A stretch of DNA of 64,000 nucleotides from Pseudobacillus lumedeiriae (GCF_044891285.1 NZ_JAUIYO010000008.1:59914-123913), one strand, 5' to 3'. Counted from the first letter of the stretch, positions 32,895-41,607 are shown. A program made the numbers and translations. The notes: generated by a model not told the origin, from the sequence alone.

Positions 32895-34559
32895 ATGGTC
32901 AAAGTATCAGGAGGGCAGGCCGTCGTCAAGGTGATGGAGAAAGAAAAGGTGAAGAAAGCCTTTTGTTTGCCTGGTGAAAGTTACCTTGGCGTCATTGATG
33001 CGTTGTATGAACATCCATCTATCCAGTTAATTTCAACCCGCCATGAAGGAGGCGCCTCTTTTATGGCAGAGGCCTATGCAAAAGCATCGGGAGAAGTAGG
33101 GGTGTGCATGGCGACGCGCGGACCAGGGGCAGCAAACTTGGCCATTGGTCTGCACACAGCTATGCAGGATTCTACACCGCTTGTCGCATTGATTGGCCAG
33201 GTAGAACGTCCATTTAAAGGAAAGGAAGCTTTTCAAGAAGTTGAGTTTACCTCTTTCTTTAGCCATTTGTGCAAGTGGACCGTAGAAATTGAGTCGGCCG
33301 AACGAATCCCAGAACTGCTTCATCGGGCGTTCTATATGGCCAGGTCCGGCCGGCCGGGTCCAGTTGTCGTCTCACTGCCTCATGACATGCTTGAAGATAC
33401 ATTTGAATACATGGAACAGCATGTGCAGCATGAACGCGCACCTCTGCCTTCAGAAGAGTCCGTCGTGGAAGCACTTCTGAAGATCAAAGGAGCTAAGCGT
33501 CCGATCATTATTGCGGGAGGAGGAGTCACGCGGACGAAATCGGCTGATTTGCTCGTTCGTTTTGCCCAAACGATGAGTGTGCCGGTTGCCACGAGTTTCC
33601 GGCGATTCGATGCGTTTCCTAACAGTCATTCGCATTATGCGGGCTGGCTTGGATTCGGTACGAGAAAAGGGCTGCTTGATTATATTAAACAGTCCGATCT
33701 TGTTGTGGCATTAGGCACTCGTTTATCCCAAGTAACAACTGGAGACTATACGCTGCTTGGCGAACAGACAAAGCTCGTGCAAGTGGATATTTCTCCTGAC
33801 AGCATCGGCAAAGTGTATTCTCCTGAACTGGGCATTACAGCCGATGTTAAACAATTTTTGCGAAAAGCACTAAAGCTTGTGGCGCCGGTGAAGGATGAAG
33901 AGAAAGAGCTGATCGTGAAAGAGCTGAACGAAGCATATGTGGCTTTCTCCACTGCGCCAAAGGATTATTCCGAACAGTACGTCGATATGGACGGCATGAT
34001 GTACGATATCATGAGGGCATTCCCGAAAGATGCGATTTTGACAAGTGATGCAGGCAATTTTTTTGGATGGCTTTCGCGCTATTACCGTTTTGATTGTGAA
34101 AACACTTATATTGGTCCTACATCAGGGGCGATGGGGTATGGGCTGCCGGCTGCGATTGGTGTGAAGATCGCTCAGCCGGATAAAATGGTCGTTTCCTTTT
34201 CCGGGGACGGCGGCTTTATGATGACGATACAGGAGTTAGAAACGGCTGTCCGTTTTGGAATTCCTGTTATTGCGGTCGTTGTAAATAATAATATGTATGG
34301 AACAATCAGAGCTCATCAGGAAAAACAATTTCCCGGCAGAGTCATTGCTACAGGGCTGTCCAATGCTAACTTTGCTGAACTTGCTAGATTATTCGGCTGC
34401 CATGGGGAACAAGTGACGAAAAATGAAGACTTTCTACCCGCATTAGAAAGAGCAAGAGCGAGCGGCCGGCCGGCCGTGATTGAAGTGTTGACGAATCCGG
34501 ATATATTGTCTGCAAATCAGCCGAAACTCGATCATTCAAACGGAAAGACGTTCCATTAA
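32895..34559 (+). CDS. Thiamine diphosphate-dependent enzyme, acetolactate synthase-like
   Basis: A 554-residue ThDP enzyme with the three usual domains. The N-terminal pyrimidine-binding domain has the catalytic glutamate in RHEGGASFMAEAYAKASG, the middle domain a Rossmann-like fold (IIIAGGGVTRTKSADLL), and the C-terminal domain the ThDP/Mg motif (SGDGGFMMTIQELETAVRF...VVVNNNMYG). It falls in the large acetolactate synthase/2-oxo-acid decarboxylase group, and no small regulatory subunit is nearby. With the adjacent aminotransferase and aldehyde dehydrogenase it could carry out transamination, decarboxylation to an aldehyde, and oxidation to an acid; this is inference. The start at ATG 32895 gives proper spacing to AGTGAGG; the ATG at 32889 is too close. 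Confidence 0.88.
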   Translation: MVKVSGGQAVVKVMEKEKVKKAFCLPGESYLGVIDALYEHPSIQLISTRHEGGASFMAEAYAKASGEVGVCMATRGPGAANLAIGLHTAMQDSTPLVALIGQVERPFKGKEAFQEVEFTSFFSHLCKWTVEIESAERIPELLHRAFYMARSGRPGPVVVSLPHDMLEDTFEYMEQHVQHERAPLPSEESVVEALLKIKGAKRPIIIAGGGVTRTKSADLLVRFAQTMSVPVATSFRRFDAFPNSHSHYAGWLGFGTRKGLLDYIKQSDLVVALGTRLSQVTTGDYTLLGEQTKLVQVDISPDSIGKVYSPELGITADVKQFLRKALKLVAPVKDEEKELIVKELNEAYVAFSTAPKDYSEQYVDMDGMMYDIMRAFPKDAILTSDAGNFFGWLSRYYRFDCENTYIGPTSGAMGYGLPAAIGVKIAQPDKMVVSFSGDGGFMMTIQELETAVRFGIPVIAVVVNNNMYGTIRAHQEKQFPGRVIATGLSNANFAELARLFGCHGEQVTKNEDFLPALERARASGRPAVIEVLTNPDILSANQPKLDHSNGKTFH

Positions 34560-34562
34560 TTA

Positions 34563-34597
34563 AAAAAATGCCAGGCATGATCCTGGCATTTTTTTAA
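34563..34597. terminator. Bidirectional terminator
   Basis: AAAAAAATGCCAGG and CCTGGCATTTTTTT form a symmetric stem between converging genes and serve both strands. Confidence 0.9.
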
Positions 34598-35049
34598 AAA
34601 GTGACTTGTATTTGCTGTAACTCATCTTCTGTTTTCTCAATAATTGTATAGTCGAGTTCTCTTAACCAAGTGCAGATGTCGTATGCACTGTCGCTTTTCG
34701 CAACAATAAACGTTCGATCAAATTGCATGTTGTCTCTGATGGCAGCAAGCATATTAAATAAAGAGCTTGTTTTTTCGTCTTTAATCGACTTTATTATGGC
34801 GGAGGTTTCTGTTTGGACCGGCACAATCCACAGTTCACATTCATTAGGAATGTTCAGCAGCTGCTCGAATATTTCTGCCTTTTCAAGAGGTGTCCGCAAA
34901 GTCTCGTCGTGAATTTCATATATACATTTGAATGACAAATTTATTTCTTTAAATGGGAAACAACCTTGTTCATCAAAGACACGAATATCTAATTTTGAAG
35001 CTGGATATACATGGATATCCTGTCTCTTTTCTTGTAAATGGCTGATCAT
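34594..35049 (-). CDS. Hypothetical protein, about 151 aa
   Basis: A soluble acidic protein with no signal peptide or transmembrane segment and no family that I recognise. It contains alternating beta/helix patterns (ECELWIVPVQTETSAIIKSI, FDRTFIVAKSDSAYDICTWL). Three consecutive start codons are possible (GTG 35055, ATG 35052, ATG 35049); the last gives the best spacing from GGAGAGA. It ends at the shared bidirectional terminator. A monocistronic gene of unknown role. Confidence 0.65.
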   Translation of the reverse strand: MISHLQEKRQDIHVYPASKLDIRVFDEQGCFPFKEINLSFKCIYEIHDETLRTPLEKAEIFEQLLNIPNECELWIVPVQTETSAIIKSIKDEKTSSLFNMLAAIRDNMQFDRTFIVAKSDSAYDICTWLRELDYTIIEKTEDELQQIQVTF

Positions 35050-35123
35050 CATCACTCTCTCCTTTGTCTTTCTTCTCTGTTATGTACGGTAAGGGATGTT
35101 GTTATCTCTATACCCTGTTGAGA

Positions 35124-35187
35124 AGAAAGGCAAACATTTTTAATCAGCCTGAGAATAGATGAATGAGACGTTGTCTATATGTTGAAC
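35124..35187. repeat. Partial right end of MITE-like repeat
   Basis: GAAAGGCAAACATTTTTAATC then AGCCTGAGA and GTTGTCTA match the right end and 3' flank of the element at 45720-45846. Confidence 0.6.
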
Positions 35188-35191
35188 TTCA

Positions 35192-35986
35192 TTAAGCTTC
35201 TGTTAATGTTTGAAGAACGTCCGCGGCTCCGCGAAGTGCTTGAACCGTATAAGTAGGTTTTGCACCTTCTACTTGTCTGCCATCGCCATGGTCAATAAAA
35301 ATAGAATCCATGCCAACACGAGTTGCACCAAGAATGTCAGTTCCTAAATTATCTCCTACCATGATTGCTTCTTCAGGCGATAAGTCCATCAGTTTTAGCG
35401 CATGAGTAAAGATGGATGGATCAGGCTTGCCGAATCCAAAGTTTCCAGAGATTAGAATATGTTCAAAGTACGGCACAAGCTCCGGTGTCATCTGCAGTTT
35501 TTCTAATTGAAGGGAAGGGGCGCCGTTTGTTAAAAGTAACAGGCGGAAGCCTTTTTCTTTCAATTGATCAAGTACAGTGAGTGTTTCATCATATAGGAAC
35601 GGAGAATACCGTCTTACTTCCCGGAAGCGTTCTTTCGCCCAGTCAGCTGCGCCTTCAATTCCTACTGCTTTTAAGCCCTTTTCCCACGATTTGTATTGGT
35701 AGTCAGCGATATCCTTTCCCATTTCGCGCAGCAGCGTATGGTGGACATCGCCAAAATTCCCCCAAAGACCTTCAAACGGGTTAATCCCGAGGTGCAGTGT
35801 GACCGGATAGAAAGAATATTGTTGATATTGCTCTCGCGCTGCATGCCGCACAGATTCTTCAATCGTATCCTTATCTACACCATACTTTTGTTCTAAATCG
35901 CCGCATGTTACATCAAATGCGGTCTGAATGCTTTTACGGTCATTCAATAGTGTGTCATCTAAATCAAAAAAGACTGCTTTTTTCAT
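35192..35986 (-). CDS. HAD family hydrolase (YjjG/YfnB-type nucleotidase group)
   Basis: A 264-residue haloacid dehalogenase superfamily protein: motif I FFDLDDTLLND (nucleophile Asp8, Asp10), motif II LLLTNGAPS, motif III lysine in GFGKPDPSIF, motif IV MVGDNLGTD. The large helical cap after motif I fits subfamily IA, the group that includes the 5'-nucleotidase YjjG and B. subtilis YfnB. It likely dephosphorylates a small phosphorylated metabolite in the cytosol; specificity is unknown. It is monocistronic, with RBS GGGAG. Confidence 0.88.
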   Translation of the reverse strand: MKKAVFFDLDDTLLNDRKSIQTAFDVTCGDLEQKYGVDKDTIEESVRHAAREQYQQYSFYPVTLHLGINPFEGLWGNFGDVHHTLLREMGKDIADYQYKSWEKGLKAVGIEGAADWAKERFREVRRYSPFLYDETLTVLDQLKEKGFRLLLLTNGAPSLQLEKLQMTPELVPYFEHILISGNFGFGKPDPSIFTHALKLMDLSPEEAIMVGDNLGTDILGATRVGMDSIFIDHGDGRQVEGAKPTYTVQALRGAADVLQTLTEA

Positions 35987-36068
35987 TATATAAATACTCC
36001 CTTTTTAGATCTTAATGTTTATCTTAATGTTAACACATTATTCGACAAACTTTTAAGGATTCCTTCAA

Positions 36069-36105
36069 AGAAAAACGAAGCCGTTTAATTAAAAGTGGCT
36101 TCGTC
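36069..36105 (-). terminator. Terminator of MerR-like gene
   Basis: CGAAGCC...GGCTTCG followed by T5 on the minus strand; it overlaps the last codons of the gene. Confidence 0.8.
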
Positions 36106-36630
36106 CTTTTTCTTACTGAAAATGGAAAATAAAGAAGGGAGGCGGTATTTCGGCGGCTCTCTTTTAATAGGAGCGGGCTGCATTCCGTTTAACAGCAGGC
36201 GGTCGCGGATAGCGATTTCTTGATGTTCCAATTTTTCTTTCATCCATCTTTGGTGTTGGGCGAGTTCTTTCACGAGTTCTTTATTGACTGCAATCAATGT
36301 TTCCTGCTGCTGTTCAAGGCGGGCGATCCGTTCATACAGTTCATTGTTTCCGATAAGAGCAGGATCAGGTTTTGGTGATTCATCCTTCTTTTCAGGGACC
36401 ATTTTCATCGCTAATTCAATGGCGGCTTCAAGGGTCATGTCTTGTTCGTGCATAAGCTTCAGCAGACGCTGGATTGTTATCATATCTTTCTGGTAAAAAA
36501 CACGGGAGTTATTTAATCCCCTATCAAAGTGATAGCCGGCAGACTCGAGGGCCGACGAGTATTTTCGAAGCGTGCTTGCGCCGATTCCAAGGCTTTTTGC
36601 TACTTCCGAACTGAAATAAGCCTGTTCCAT
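36085..36630 (-). CDS. MerR-type HTH protein, DUF3967-like
   Basis: A 181-residue protein with an N-terminal MerR-like helix-turn-helix (YFSSEVAKSLGIGASTLRKYSSALESAGYHF) followed by a predicted coiled coil (about 85-140, rich in Glu/Gln/Leu: LYERIARLEQQQETLIAVNKEL) and a basic tail. The layout resembles the RacA/DUF3967 group of chromosome-anchoring or plasmid-type DNA-binding proteins. It may bind DNA as a dimer; no target is visible beyond its own promoter region. RBS GGAGGGA precedes the ATG. Confidence 0.75.
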   Translation of the reverse strand: MEQAYFSSEVAKSLGIGASTLRKYSSALESAGYHFDRGLNNSRVFYQKDMITIQRLLKLMHEQDMTLEAAIELAMKMVPEKKDESPKPDPALIGNNELYERIARLEQQQETLIAVNKELVKELAQHQRWMKEKLEHQEIAIRDRLLLNGMQPAPIKREPPKYRLPSLFSIFSKKKDEATFN

Positions 36631-36838
36631 TTTTATCCCTCCGTTAAGTAGTGGCCTGTGATTTCCCTAAGCGGCGGTTTCCGGGACAATAGACTGTTAC
36701 TACTAGTTTCCATATGAATCTGTAAATTCCTTTCACTAGTTTTGTTGATTGGTTAGTAGTTTTGTCGAGAGCCGGAATTGAAGAAAACGAGACAGCAGCA
36801 CAGCCTGTATTTTTTCTGCTTTCATCCATGTTTCTACA

Positions 36839-36877
36839 CAAAAACTGCACCTCCAATGATTAAATGAGGTGCAGTAC
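36839..36877 (-). terminator. Terminator of FAD-linked oxidase gene
   Basis: CTGCACCTC and GAGGTGCAG arms with T5 on the minus strand. Confidence 0.85.
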
Positions 36878-36896
36878 AAGGCAGGCAGCTTTTTCA

Positions 36897-38282
36897 TTAG
36901 ACGCCTGTCCACTTTTCAACAGGAAGCAATTTCCCCGGATTTAAAATATGATCAGGATCAAGCTGATGTTTAATTCCGGCCATCACGTCAAGGGCTGCTC
37001 CATGCTCTTGACGCTGATACTTGATCTTGCCGAGGCCGACGCCATGTTCACCTGTACAAGTTCCTCCAAGTGTAAAGGCAAATTTGACAATCTCTTCATT
37101 TAAACGTTCTATTTTTTGAACGTGTTCCCGGTTTTTCGGGTCGAATAAGGCGAGTGTATGAAAGTTTCCATCGCCAATGTGTCCAAGTACAGCGCCATCT
37201 AGTCCGTGCGCTCCGATGCGTTCGCGGGCGTATTCCACCATTTCTGTGAGTTTCGATATTGGAACACATACGTCGGTATAGATTGTCTGCAGCTTTGGAT
37301 CACTGTGGAGAAAAGCATAGGCCAAATCGTGACGGGCTTTCCAAAGTTGAGCTCTTTTTAGACTGTCTTTCTCAAAGGCAAACTCCTGGCATTGGTGTTC
37401 TTCGAATAGTTCTTGGGCAAATTGAGCGTCCGACTCGTTGCCGGCTTCGTTGCCATGAAATTCAAGAAATAGGGATGGTTTTTCGGGAAAGTCTGTCCCG
37501 CTAAAGCGATTGACCTGCACGATGGAGCGTGCATCCACAAGCTCCATGCGGGCAATTGGGATACCGGCGGACAGAATGGAAACAGCAGCTTCGACACATT
37601 GTTTCACTGAAGGAAAGCAGGCTCTTGCTGCCATCATTGATTCGGGGATGCCGTGAAGTTTTAGCGTGACTTCAGTGAACAATCCAAGTGTGCCTTCTGA
37701 GCCTGCAAACAAGCTAGTTAAATGGTATCCAGATGAAGACTTTTTAGCGAGTGTGCCAGTATGGATAACACGTCCGTCCGCAAGAACAACTTCCAGGTCG
37801 AGAATTTGATCTTTCATCCCGCCATATCTTACCGCTTGCGTCCCGCTTGCGTTCGTAGCAGCCATGCCGCCGATTGTGGCATCTGCTCCAGGGTCAACCG
37901 GGAAAAATAAACCGTGTTTGTTGAGCTCTTGGTTTAATTGCAGTCTGGTCACGCCAGGCTGTACTTTGACAATTAAATCTTCCGGACGAAGTTCAACAAT
38001 TTGATTCATCTGGCTGAAATCGACTGATATCCCTCTGTGTATTGGAATTGCGTGCCCTTCAAGACCAGATCCAACACCGAAAGGGACGATAGGAATTTTA
38101 TTATCCTTTGCGAACAAAATGACTTTTTGTACATCTTCTGTTGACGTTGGAAATACAACAACATCGGGAAGAACAGGTTCAAAATGTGATTCATCCTTGC
38201 TGTGATGTTCTAATATTGTTTCATTGATTGTCACCTTATCACTGCTGAGGATATCGATTAACTCTTCGACAAGATCCATCAT
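36897..38282 (-). CDS. FAD-linked oxidase, GlcD/D-lactate dehydrogenase family
   Basis: A 461-residue flavoprotein with an N-terminal FAD_binding_4 domain (VVFPTSTEDVQKVI, VPFGVGSGLEGHA, PGADATIGGMAATNASG) and a C-terminal FAD-oxidase domain (GHIGDGNFHTL, CTGEHGVGLGKIKY with metal-binding histidines). It oxidises a D-2-hydroxy acid such as D-lactate, glycolate or D-2-hydroxyglutarate to the 2-oxo acid. There is no Fe-S partner nearby, so it is more like the stand-alone B. subtilis YsfC/YitY-type or mitochondrial D-lactate dehydrogenases. Monocistronic on the minus strand. Confidence 0.9.
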   Translation of the reverse strand: MMDLVEELIDILSSDKVTINETILEHHSKDESHFEPVLPDVVVFPTSTEDVQKVILFAKDNKIPIVPFGVGSGLEGHAIPIHRGISVDFSQMNQIVELRPEDLIVKVQPGVTRLQLNQELNKHGLFFPVDPGADATIGGMAATNASGTQAVRYGGMKDQILDLEVVLADGRVIHTGTLAKKSSSGYHLTSLFAGSEGTLGLFTEVTLKLHGIPESMMAARACFPSVKQCVEAAVSILSAGIPIARMELVDARSIVQVNRFSGTDFPEKPSLFLEFHGNEAGNESDAQFAQELFEEHQCQEFAFEKDSLKRAQLWKARHDLAYAFLHSDPKLQTIYTDVCVPISKLTEMVEYARERIGAHGLDGAVLGHIGDGNFHTLALFDPKNREHVQKIERLNEEIVKFAFTLGGTCTGEHGVGLGKIKYQRQEHGAALDVMAGIKHQLDPDHILNPGKLLPVEKWTGV

Positions 38283-38387
38283 TTCACCACTTTCAGAAAA
38301 TTCTAATAAAGAGATAATAGCATACCTTATAATTGCTGTATACTAACTATTAGATTGTGATGACTACTAAGAGAGATATATATTAAA

Positions 38388-38416
38388 AAGCCGCTCGATT
38401 CATCGAACGGCTTTTT
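38388..38416 (-). terminator. Terminator overlapping the end of the 64-aa gene
   Basis: AAAAGCCG-N-TCGA/TCGA-N-CGGCTTTT; the stop codon lies in the loop and a T-rich tail follows on the minus strand. Confidence 0.75.
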
Positions 38417-38594
38417 CAAGCAGTGCTGTGAGTTGGTCGTTTAATTCTTTCAATTCTTTTTCCATACGGATCAGCTGTTCTTCAGCCTTTGTTACGCCGT
38501 GCCCTGTAGATTCTAGTTTTTCGATGTCTCCTTGAACGCGGATATAGTCCATTTTCAATTCGGCGATTTTTGCTTCAATTTCCGATCTCGTCAT
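38400..38594 (-). CDS. Small coiled-coil protein (SE1832-like)
   Basis: A 64-residue, highly charged helical protein with heptad-like leucine spacing (TRSEIEAKIAELKMDYIRVQ, then KELNDQLTALLEKA). It resembles a small family of Bacillales proteins that I know as SE1832; the function is unknown. RBS GGAGA precedes the ATG and the terminator overlaps its 3' end, which supports it as a real independent gene. Confidence 0.7.
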   Translation of the reverse strand: MTRSEIEAKIAELKMDYIRVQGDIEKLESTGHGVTKAEEQLIRMEKELKELNDQLTALLEKAVR

Positions 38595-38697
38595 TGTTCG
38601 TCTCCTTCAGTGTTTTCTTTTATTTTAAATGAGAAAAATACTTTGTGACAATGATAAAGAAGCGGAGAATTCAAAAACGTACGGTGCAAAATATAAA

Positions 38698-38731
38698 AAG
38701 AATCAGCCATTGACAGGCTGATTCTTTTTTG
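38698..38731 (-). terminator. Hairpin after 35-aa membrane ORF
   Basis: AAGAATCAGCC and GGCTGATTCTTTTTT arms. It has flanking A and T runs, so it can work in either direction. Confidence 0.75.
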
Positions 38732-38745
38732 GATATATTGTATGT

Positions 38746-38853
38746 TTAATAAAATTGTATAAAGTCAAAAGCTAAATTTAAGAAGAATAACGAATGAATA
38801 GTGACGAAGATCAATCCTTGCTTATTTAGTTTTCTTGTGATTATTTGATCCAT
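38746..38853 (-). CDS. Small membrane protein, 35 aa, unknown
   Basis: A 35-codon ORF on the minus strand after AACGGGGTGAT, ATG start. The first 14 residues are polar and basic (MDQIITRKLNKQG); the rest is a single hydrophobic helix (LIFVTIHSLFFLNLAFDFIQ). A terminator hairpin follows 15 nt after the stop. Ribosome binding site, one-helix topology and terminator together support a real gene; no family recognised. Confidence 0.5.
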   Translation of the reverse strand: MDQIITRKLNKQGLIFVTIHSLFFLNLAFDFIQFY

Positions 38854-39196
38854 AATATCACCCCGTTAAAAGTTTGTAGGTTTATTATATACTCATTTAT
38901 CTAATAATTCAAAACTTTTTTAACGGATTTGTCACATTTTTTTTTGAATAGGCCTTGATTTCTTTTTTATATGGTAAACGAACCCTTTTATGAGAGGGAA
39001 TGCTAAAGCATGTTGCGTAGAAAATGGACAACGTTCTATAAAAAGGCTTTCCTTTTAAAGAGGAGAATTTGAATTTGTTGGATTAATTATTGAAGAAGTG
39101 GGAATGTTAAGGTTAAATAAATTTAAAAATTTTTGAAACCATTTTTCGCAAAAGTCGTAAAGAGAGTAACAAAAAACTTTTAAAGAGGTGTGTAAA

Positions 39197-39319
39197 TTGG
39201 GGAAAGACCATGAAAGAGTGTTAAAAATGATTGAACGGCTCACTCAATTAGGTGTTAAAGTGTCAAAAACCAAGTCCCGCATCGAAGTGTTTAACTCTTT
39301 AAAAAGATATCAAGAATTA
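39197..39319 (+). CDS. Possible small basic protein, 40 aa
   Basis: A 40-codon ORF with a TTG start, six bases after AAAGAGGTG. It encodes a helical, Lys-rich peptide (MGKDHERVLKMIERLTQLGV...SKTKSRIEVFNSL). No family is recognised. It is the only plausible gene in the 900-nt stretch between 38594 and 39490 on the plus strand. It could be a random frame; the clear ribosome binding site is its main support. Confidence 0.35.
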
Positions 39320-39367
39320 GCGAATCACGTAAAGGCTTAGAAATACAAGTGATACATAACGGAATGA

Positions 39368-39492
39368 GAAAACGGAGCGGCCTCAAAAGTAAAGTGTTCA
39401 TCTCCTTTAACCATATATATTGTCCTTTAATAAGTGAAGGACAATATATATGGTTAAAGAGATCACACTCTGATGAGGCGGCTCCGTCTTTC
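39368..39492. repeat. 125-nt near-perfect inverted repeat (hairpin/MITE-like)
   Basis: A very long stem: outer arms GAAAACGGAGCGGCCTC and GAGGCGGCTCCGTCTTTC, middle arms AGTGTTCATCTC and GAGATCACACT, and a perfect 22-bp inner stem (39406-39427 with 39437-39458) with a 9-nt loop. It directly follows the DedA gene on the minus strand and would terminate it, but it is far longer than a normal terminator. Confidence 0.8.
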
Positions 39493-40072
39493 ATATAGCT
39501 TGCTTCTTTTTTTGAACGAACCGATAGACAAGATAAATAATAACAATGAGTAATCCGCCTACAATAGTAAGCAGCGTAAAGTTTTCTTCAATAAATGATT
39601 TTGCCTGGGCACCGAGCCAAAAAATAATGATTCCTTCAAGGAAAAAACGAAGACCGCGCCCGATGAGTGACCAAAGAAGAAGAATTCTAATAGGCACCTT
39701 TGCTACACCAGAGAAGATGGTGAACACTTTATAGGGAATAGGGGTAAAGCCTGCAATTAAAATGGCGATAGGCCCGTAATTGCTAAATAAGTTTTCTACT
39801 TTTACAATTAATCCTTCGGAGAAGAATTTTAGTAAAATGGGCCGTCCAAGTTTGCGCCCAATGATCCAGCCAAGCAGAGATCCAAGAACAGAAGCGATTG
39901 TTGTATACAGTGCGAAAAGCAGGGCCCTATCAGGATCAGCGAAAGCTAAGGGCAACAAGATGACGTCTGGTGGAATGGGAAAGAAGGAGGATTCAGTAAA
40001 GGACACGATGATTAATCCCCAAACTCCGTACTCCAGCAGCCATAATTCAAAATGATGAATCAGCTCAGACAT
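39491..40072 (-). CDS. DedA family membrane protein
   Basis: A 193-residue integral membrane protein of the DedA/VTT (SNARE-associated) family. Diagnostic stretches: FTESSFFPIPPDVILLPLAF, GSLLGWIIGRKLGRP, and the re-entrant-loop motif AGFTPIPYKVFTIFSGVAKVP. Members flip phospholipids or undecaprenyl phosphate and support membrane homeostasis. The start is taken at ATG 40072, preceded by AAAGGAGAA; an upstream in-frame start at 40126 has no site. Transcribed alone, ending in the long hairpin at 39368. Confidence 0.88.
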   Translation of the reverse strand: MSELIHHFELWLLEYGVWGLIIVSFTESSFFPIPPDVILLPLAFADPDRALLFALYTTIASVLGSLLGWIIGRKLGRPILLKFFSEGLIVKVENLFSNYGPIAILIAGFTPIPYKVFTIFSGVAKVPIRILLLWSLIGRGLRFFLEGIIIFWLGAQAKSFIEENFTLLTIVGGLLIVIIYLVYRFVQKKKQAI

Positions 40073-40147
40073 ATAAGAAAATTCTCCTTTAATTAAATTA
40101 ACCATAAGAATTATATCATCATTCATTTACCGGAACCAGCGAGAGGC

Positions 40148-40188
40148 CATTAAAAAAATCAGCCGGGATCAAAGTCCCAAGCTGATTG
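40148..40188 (-). terminator. Terminator of CNNM gene
   Basis: AATCAGC-TTGGGAC / GTCCC-GGCTGATT stem with T7 on the minus strand. Confidence 0.85.
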
Positions 40189-40190
40189 TA

Positions 40191-40227
40191 GGCTGTTGGA
40201 AAACGCCCGCTTTCTTCGTTGAAAGTC
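40191..40227. repeat. Truncated copy of MITE-like repeat
   Basis: GGCTGTTGGAAAACGCCCGC then TTTCTTCG matches the left end of the elements at 45720 and 59407. Confidence 0.6.
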
Positions 40228-40239
40228 GGGTCTCCTCCA

Positions 40240-41607
40240 CTATATTGCTTTTGATTCGGTTAAAGAAAGGGGCGGCCGCTTATCTGGAAGAGTGTGTTCT
40301 TCCAGATGTATTTGCGGCTTTTTTCGCACTTCTACGTATTTAATGTGATGGTCTTCCATTTCTTTAACTGTAAAAAGGTAGCCTGCATGGTCGATGATGT
40401 CTCCCTGGACTGCCTCATAGTTCTTTGTTAGAATCCAGCCGCCGATCGTATCAACATCATCCTCTTCTATAGACAAATGGAGCAATGAGTTGACCTCATT
40501 GACTAATACTTTGCCGTCTATAATATAATGGGCGTCCGTTATTTTTTGAACGAGCGGCACTTCGTCTGTATCGAATTCATCTTGAATTTCACCAACAATT
40601 TCTTCTAAGATATCCTCGATGGTGACTAACCCCGATGTTCCACCGTATTCGTCCATTAATACCGCCATTTGGATGCGCTCTGTTTGTAATTTAACGAGCA
40701 GTTCGTGAATAGGAACAGAATCGATGATGCGGATAATTGGCCTTATATATTGTTCGAGTGGAATGTTCCCGGTTTCTTTCTGCTTTACATAGTCTGTGAG
40801 TACTTCTTTAAAATTGACAAGACCGATTACATGATCTTTATCACCGTCAATCACAGGGTAACGGGTAAATCTCTCTTCCCGGACAATATCGATAAACTCC
40901 TGAATCGTCATCTCTTTAGAAAGTGTGACCATTTCTGTGCGTGGAACCATTACTTCTTTTGCAATACGATCATCAAATTCGAAAATTCGATTGACGTACT
41001 GAAACTCAGAAGGATTAATTTGGCCGCTTTTGAAACTTTCTGATAAAATGAGGCGCAGCTCTTCTTCTGTATGGACGGATTCACTTTCGGAAACAGGTTT
41101 TATTCCAAATAGACCGGCGATGAATCGGGCCGCTCCGTTTAACGTTCGGATAAACGGATACATCGTTTTATAAAATATAATGAGCGGTCGAGCAAGGGCA
41201 AGAGTTAATTGTTCTGCCTTTTGGATCGCCAATGTTTTAGGTGCCAGTTCCCCTACAACTACGTGGAGAAACGTAATAATACAAAATGCTGTTCCTACCA
41301 CGATTACATGAGAAAGGGAAGCAGGAACGTGGAAGAAGTTCATGAGCGGATGCAGCACCCCAGCCATAGCGGGTTCTCCGATCCAGCCGAGGGCAAGAGC
41401 TGTTAAAGTGATGCCAAGCTGGCAGGCTGACAAGTATTCATCAAGACTAGAAATCACAACCTTGGCAGCAGCAGCTTTAGGATGACCTTCTTCCATTAGC
41501 TGATTAATCCGCGAACTCCGGACTTTAACGATGGCAAATTCCGAAATAACAAAAAATGCAGTCAAAGCTATAAGGATGAAGATGAACACCAGGTTAAATA
41601 TGTCCAA
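40240..41607 (-). CDS. CNNM/HlyC-CorC family transporter (MpfA-like)
   Basis: A 455-residue protein: N-terminal DUF21/CNNM transmembrane domain (four helices, about 1-190, with LIALTAFFVISEFAIVKVRSS and the conserved ACQLGITL turn), two CBS domains (about 205-330, MVPRTEMVTL and MDEYGGTSGLVTIEDILEEIVGEI) and a C-terminal CorC_HlyC domain. Close relatives in B. subtilis (MpfA/YhdP, YugS) export magnesium or other divalent cations. The start is TTG 41607 after CTGAGGAAA; no in-frame start exists upstream before a TGA. The leader carries two short ORFs, the second of which overlaps this start. The importer gene mgtE lies next to it, suggesting linked magnesium balance. Confidence 0.9.
   Translation of the reverse strand: MDIFNLVFIFILIALTAFFVISEFAIVKVRSSRINQLMEEGHPKAAAAKVVISSLDEYLSACQLGITLTALALGWIGEPAMAGVLHPLMNFFHVPASLSHVIVVGTAFCIITFLHVVVGELAPKTLAIQKAEQLTLALARPLIIFYKTMYPFIRTLNGAARFIAGLFGIKPVSESESVHTEEELRLILSESFKSGQINPSEFQYVNRIFEFDDRIAKEVMVPRTEMVTLSKEMTIQEFIDIVREERFTRYPVIDGDKDHVIGLVNFKEVLTDYVKQKETGNIPLEQYIRPIIRIIDSVPIHELLVKLQTERIQMAVLMDEYGGTSGLVTIEDILEEIVGEIQDEFDTDEVPLVQKITDAHYIIDGKVLVNEVNSLLHLSIEEDDVDTIGGWILTKNYEAVQGDIIDHAGYLFTVKEMEDHHIKYVEVRKKPQIHLEEHTLPDKRPPLSLTESKAI

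Noticed and set aside
39001..39070. 20-codon ORF starting ATGTTGCGTAGAAAATGG
   Set aside because: No ribosome binding site and very short; left out of the annotation.
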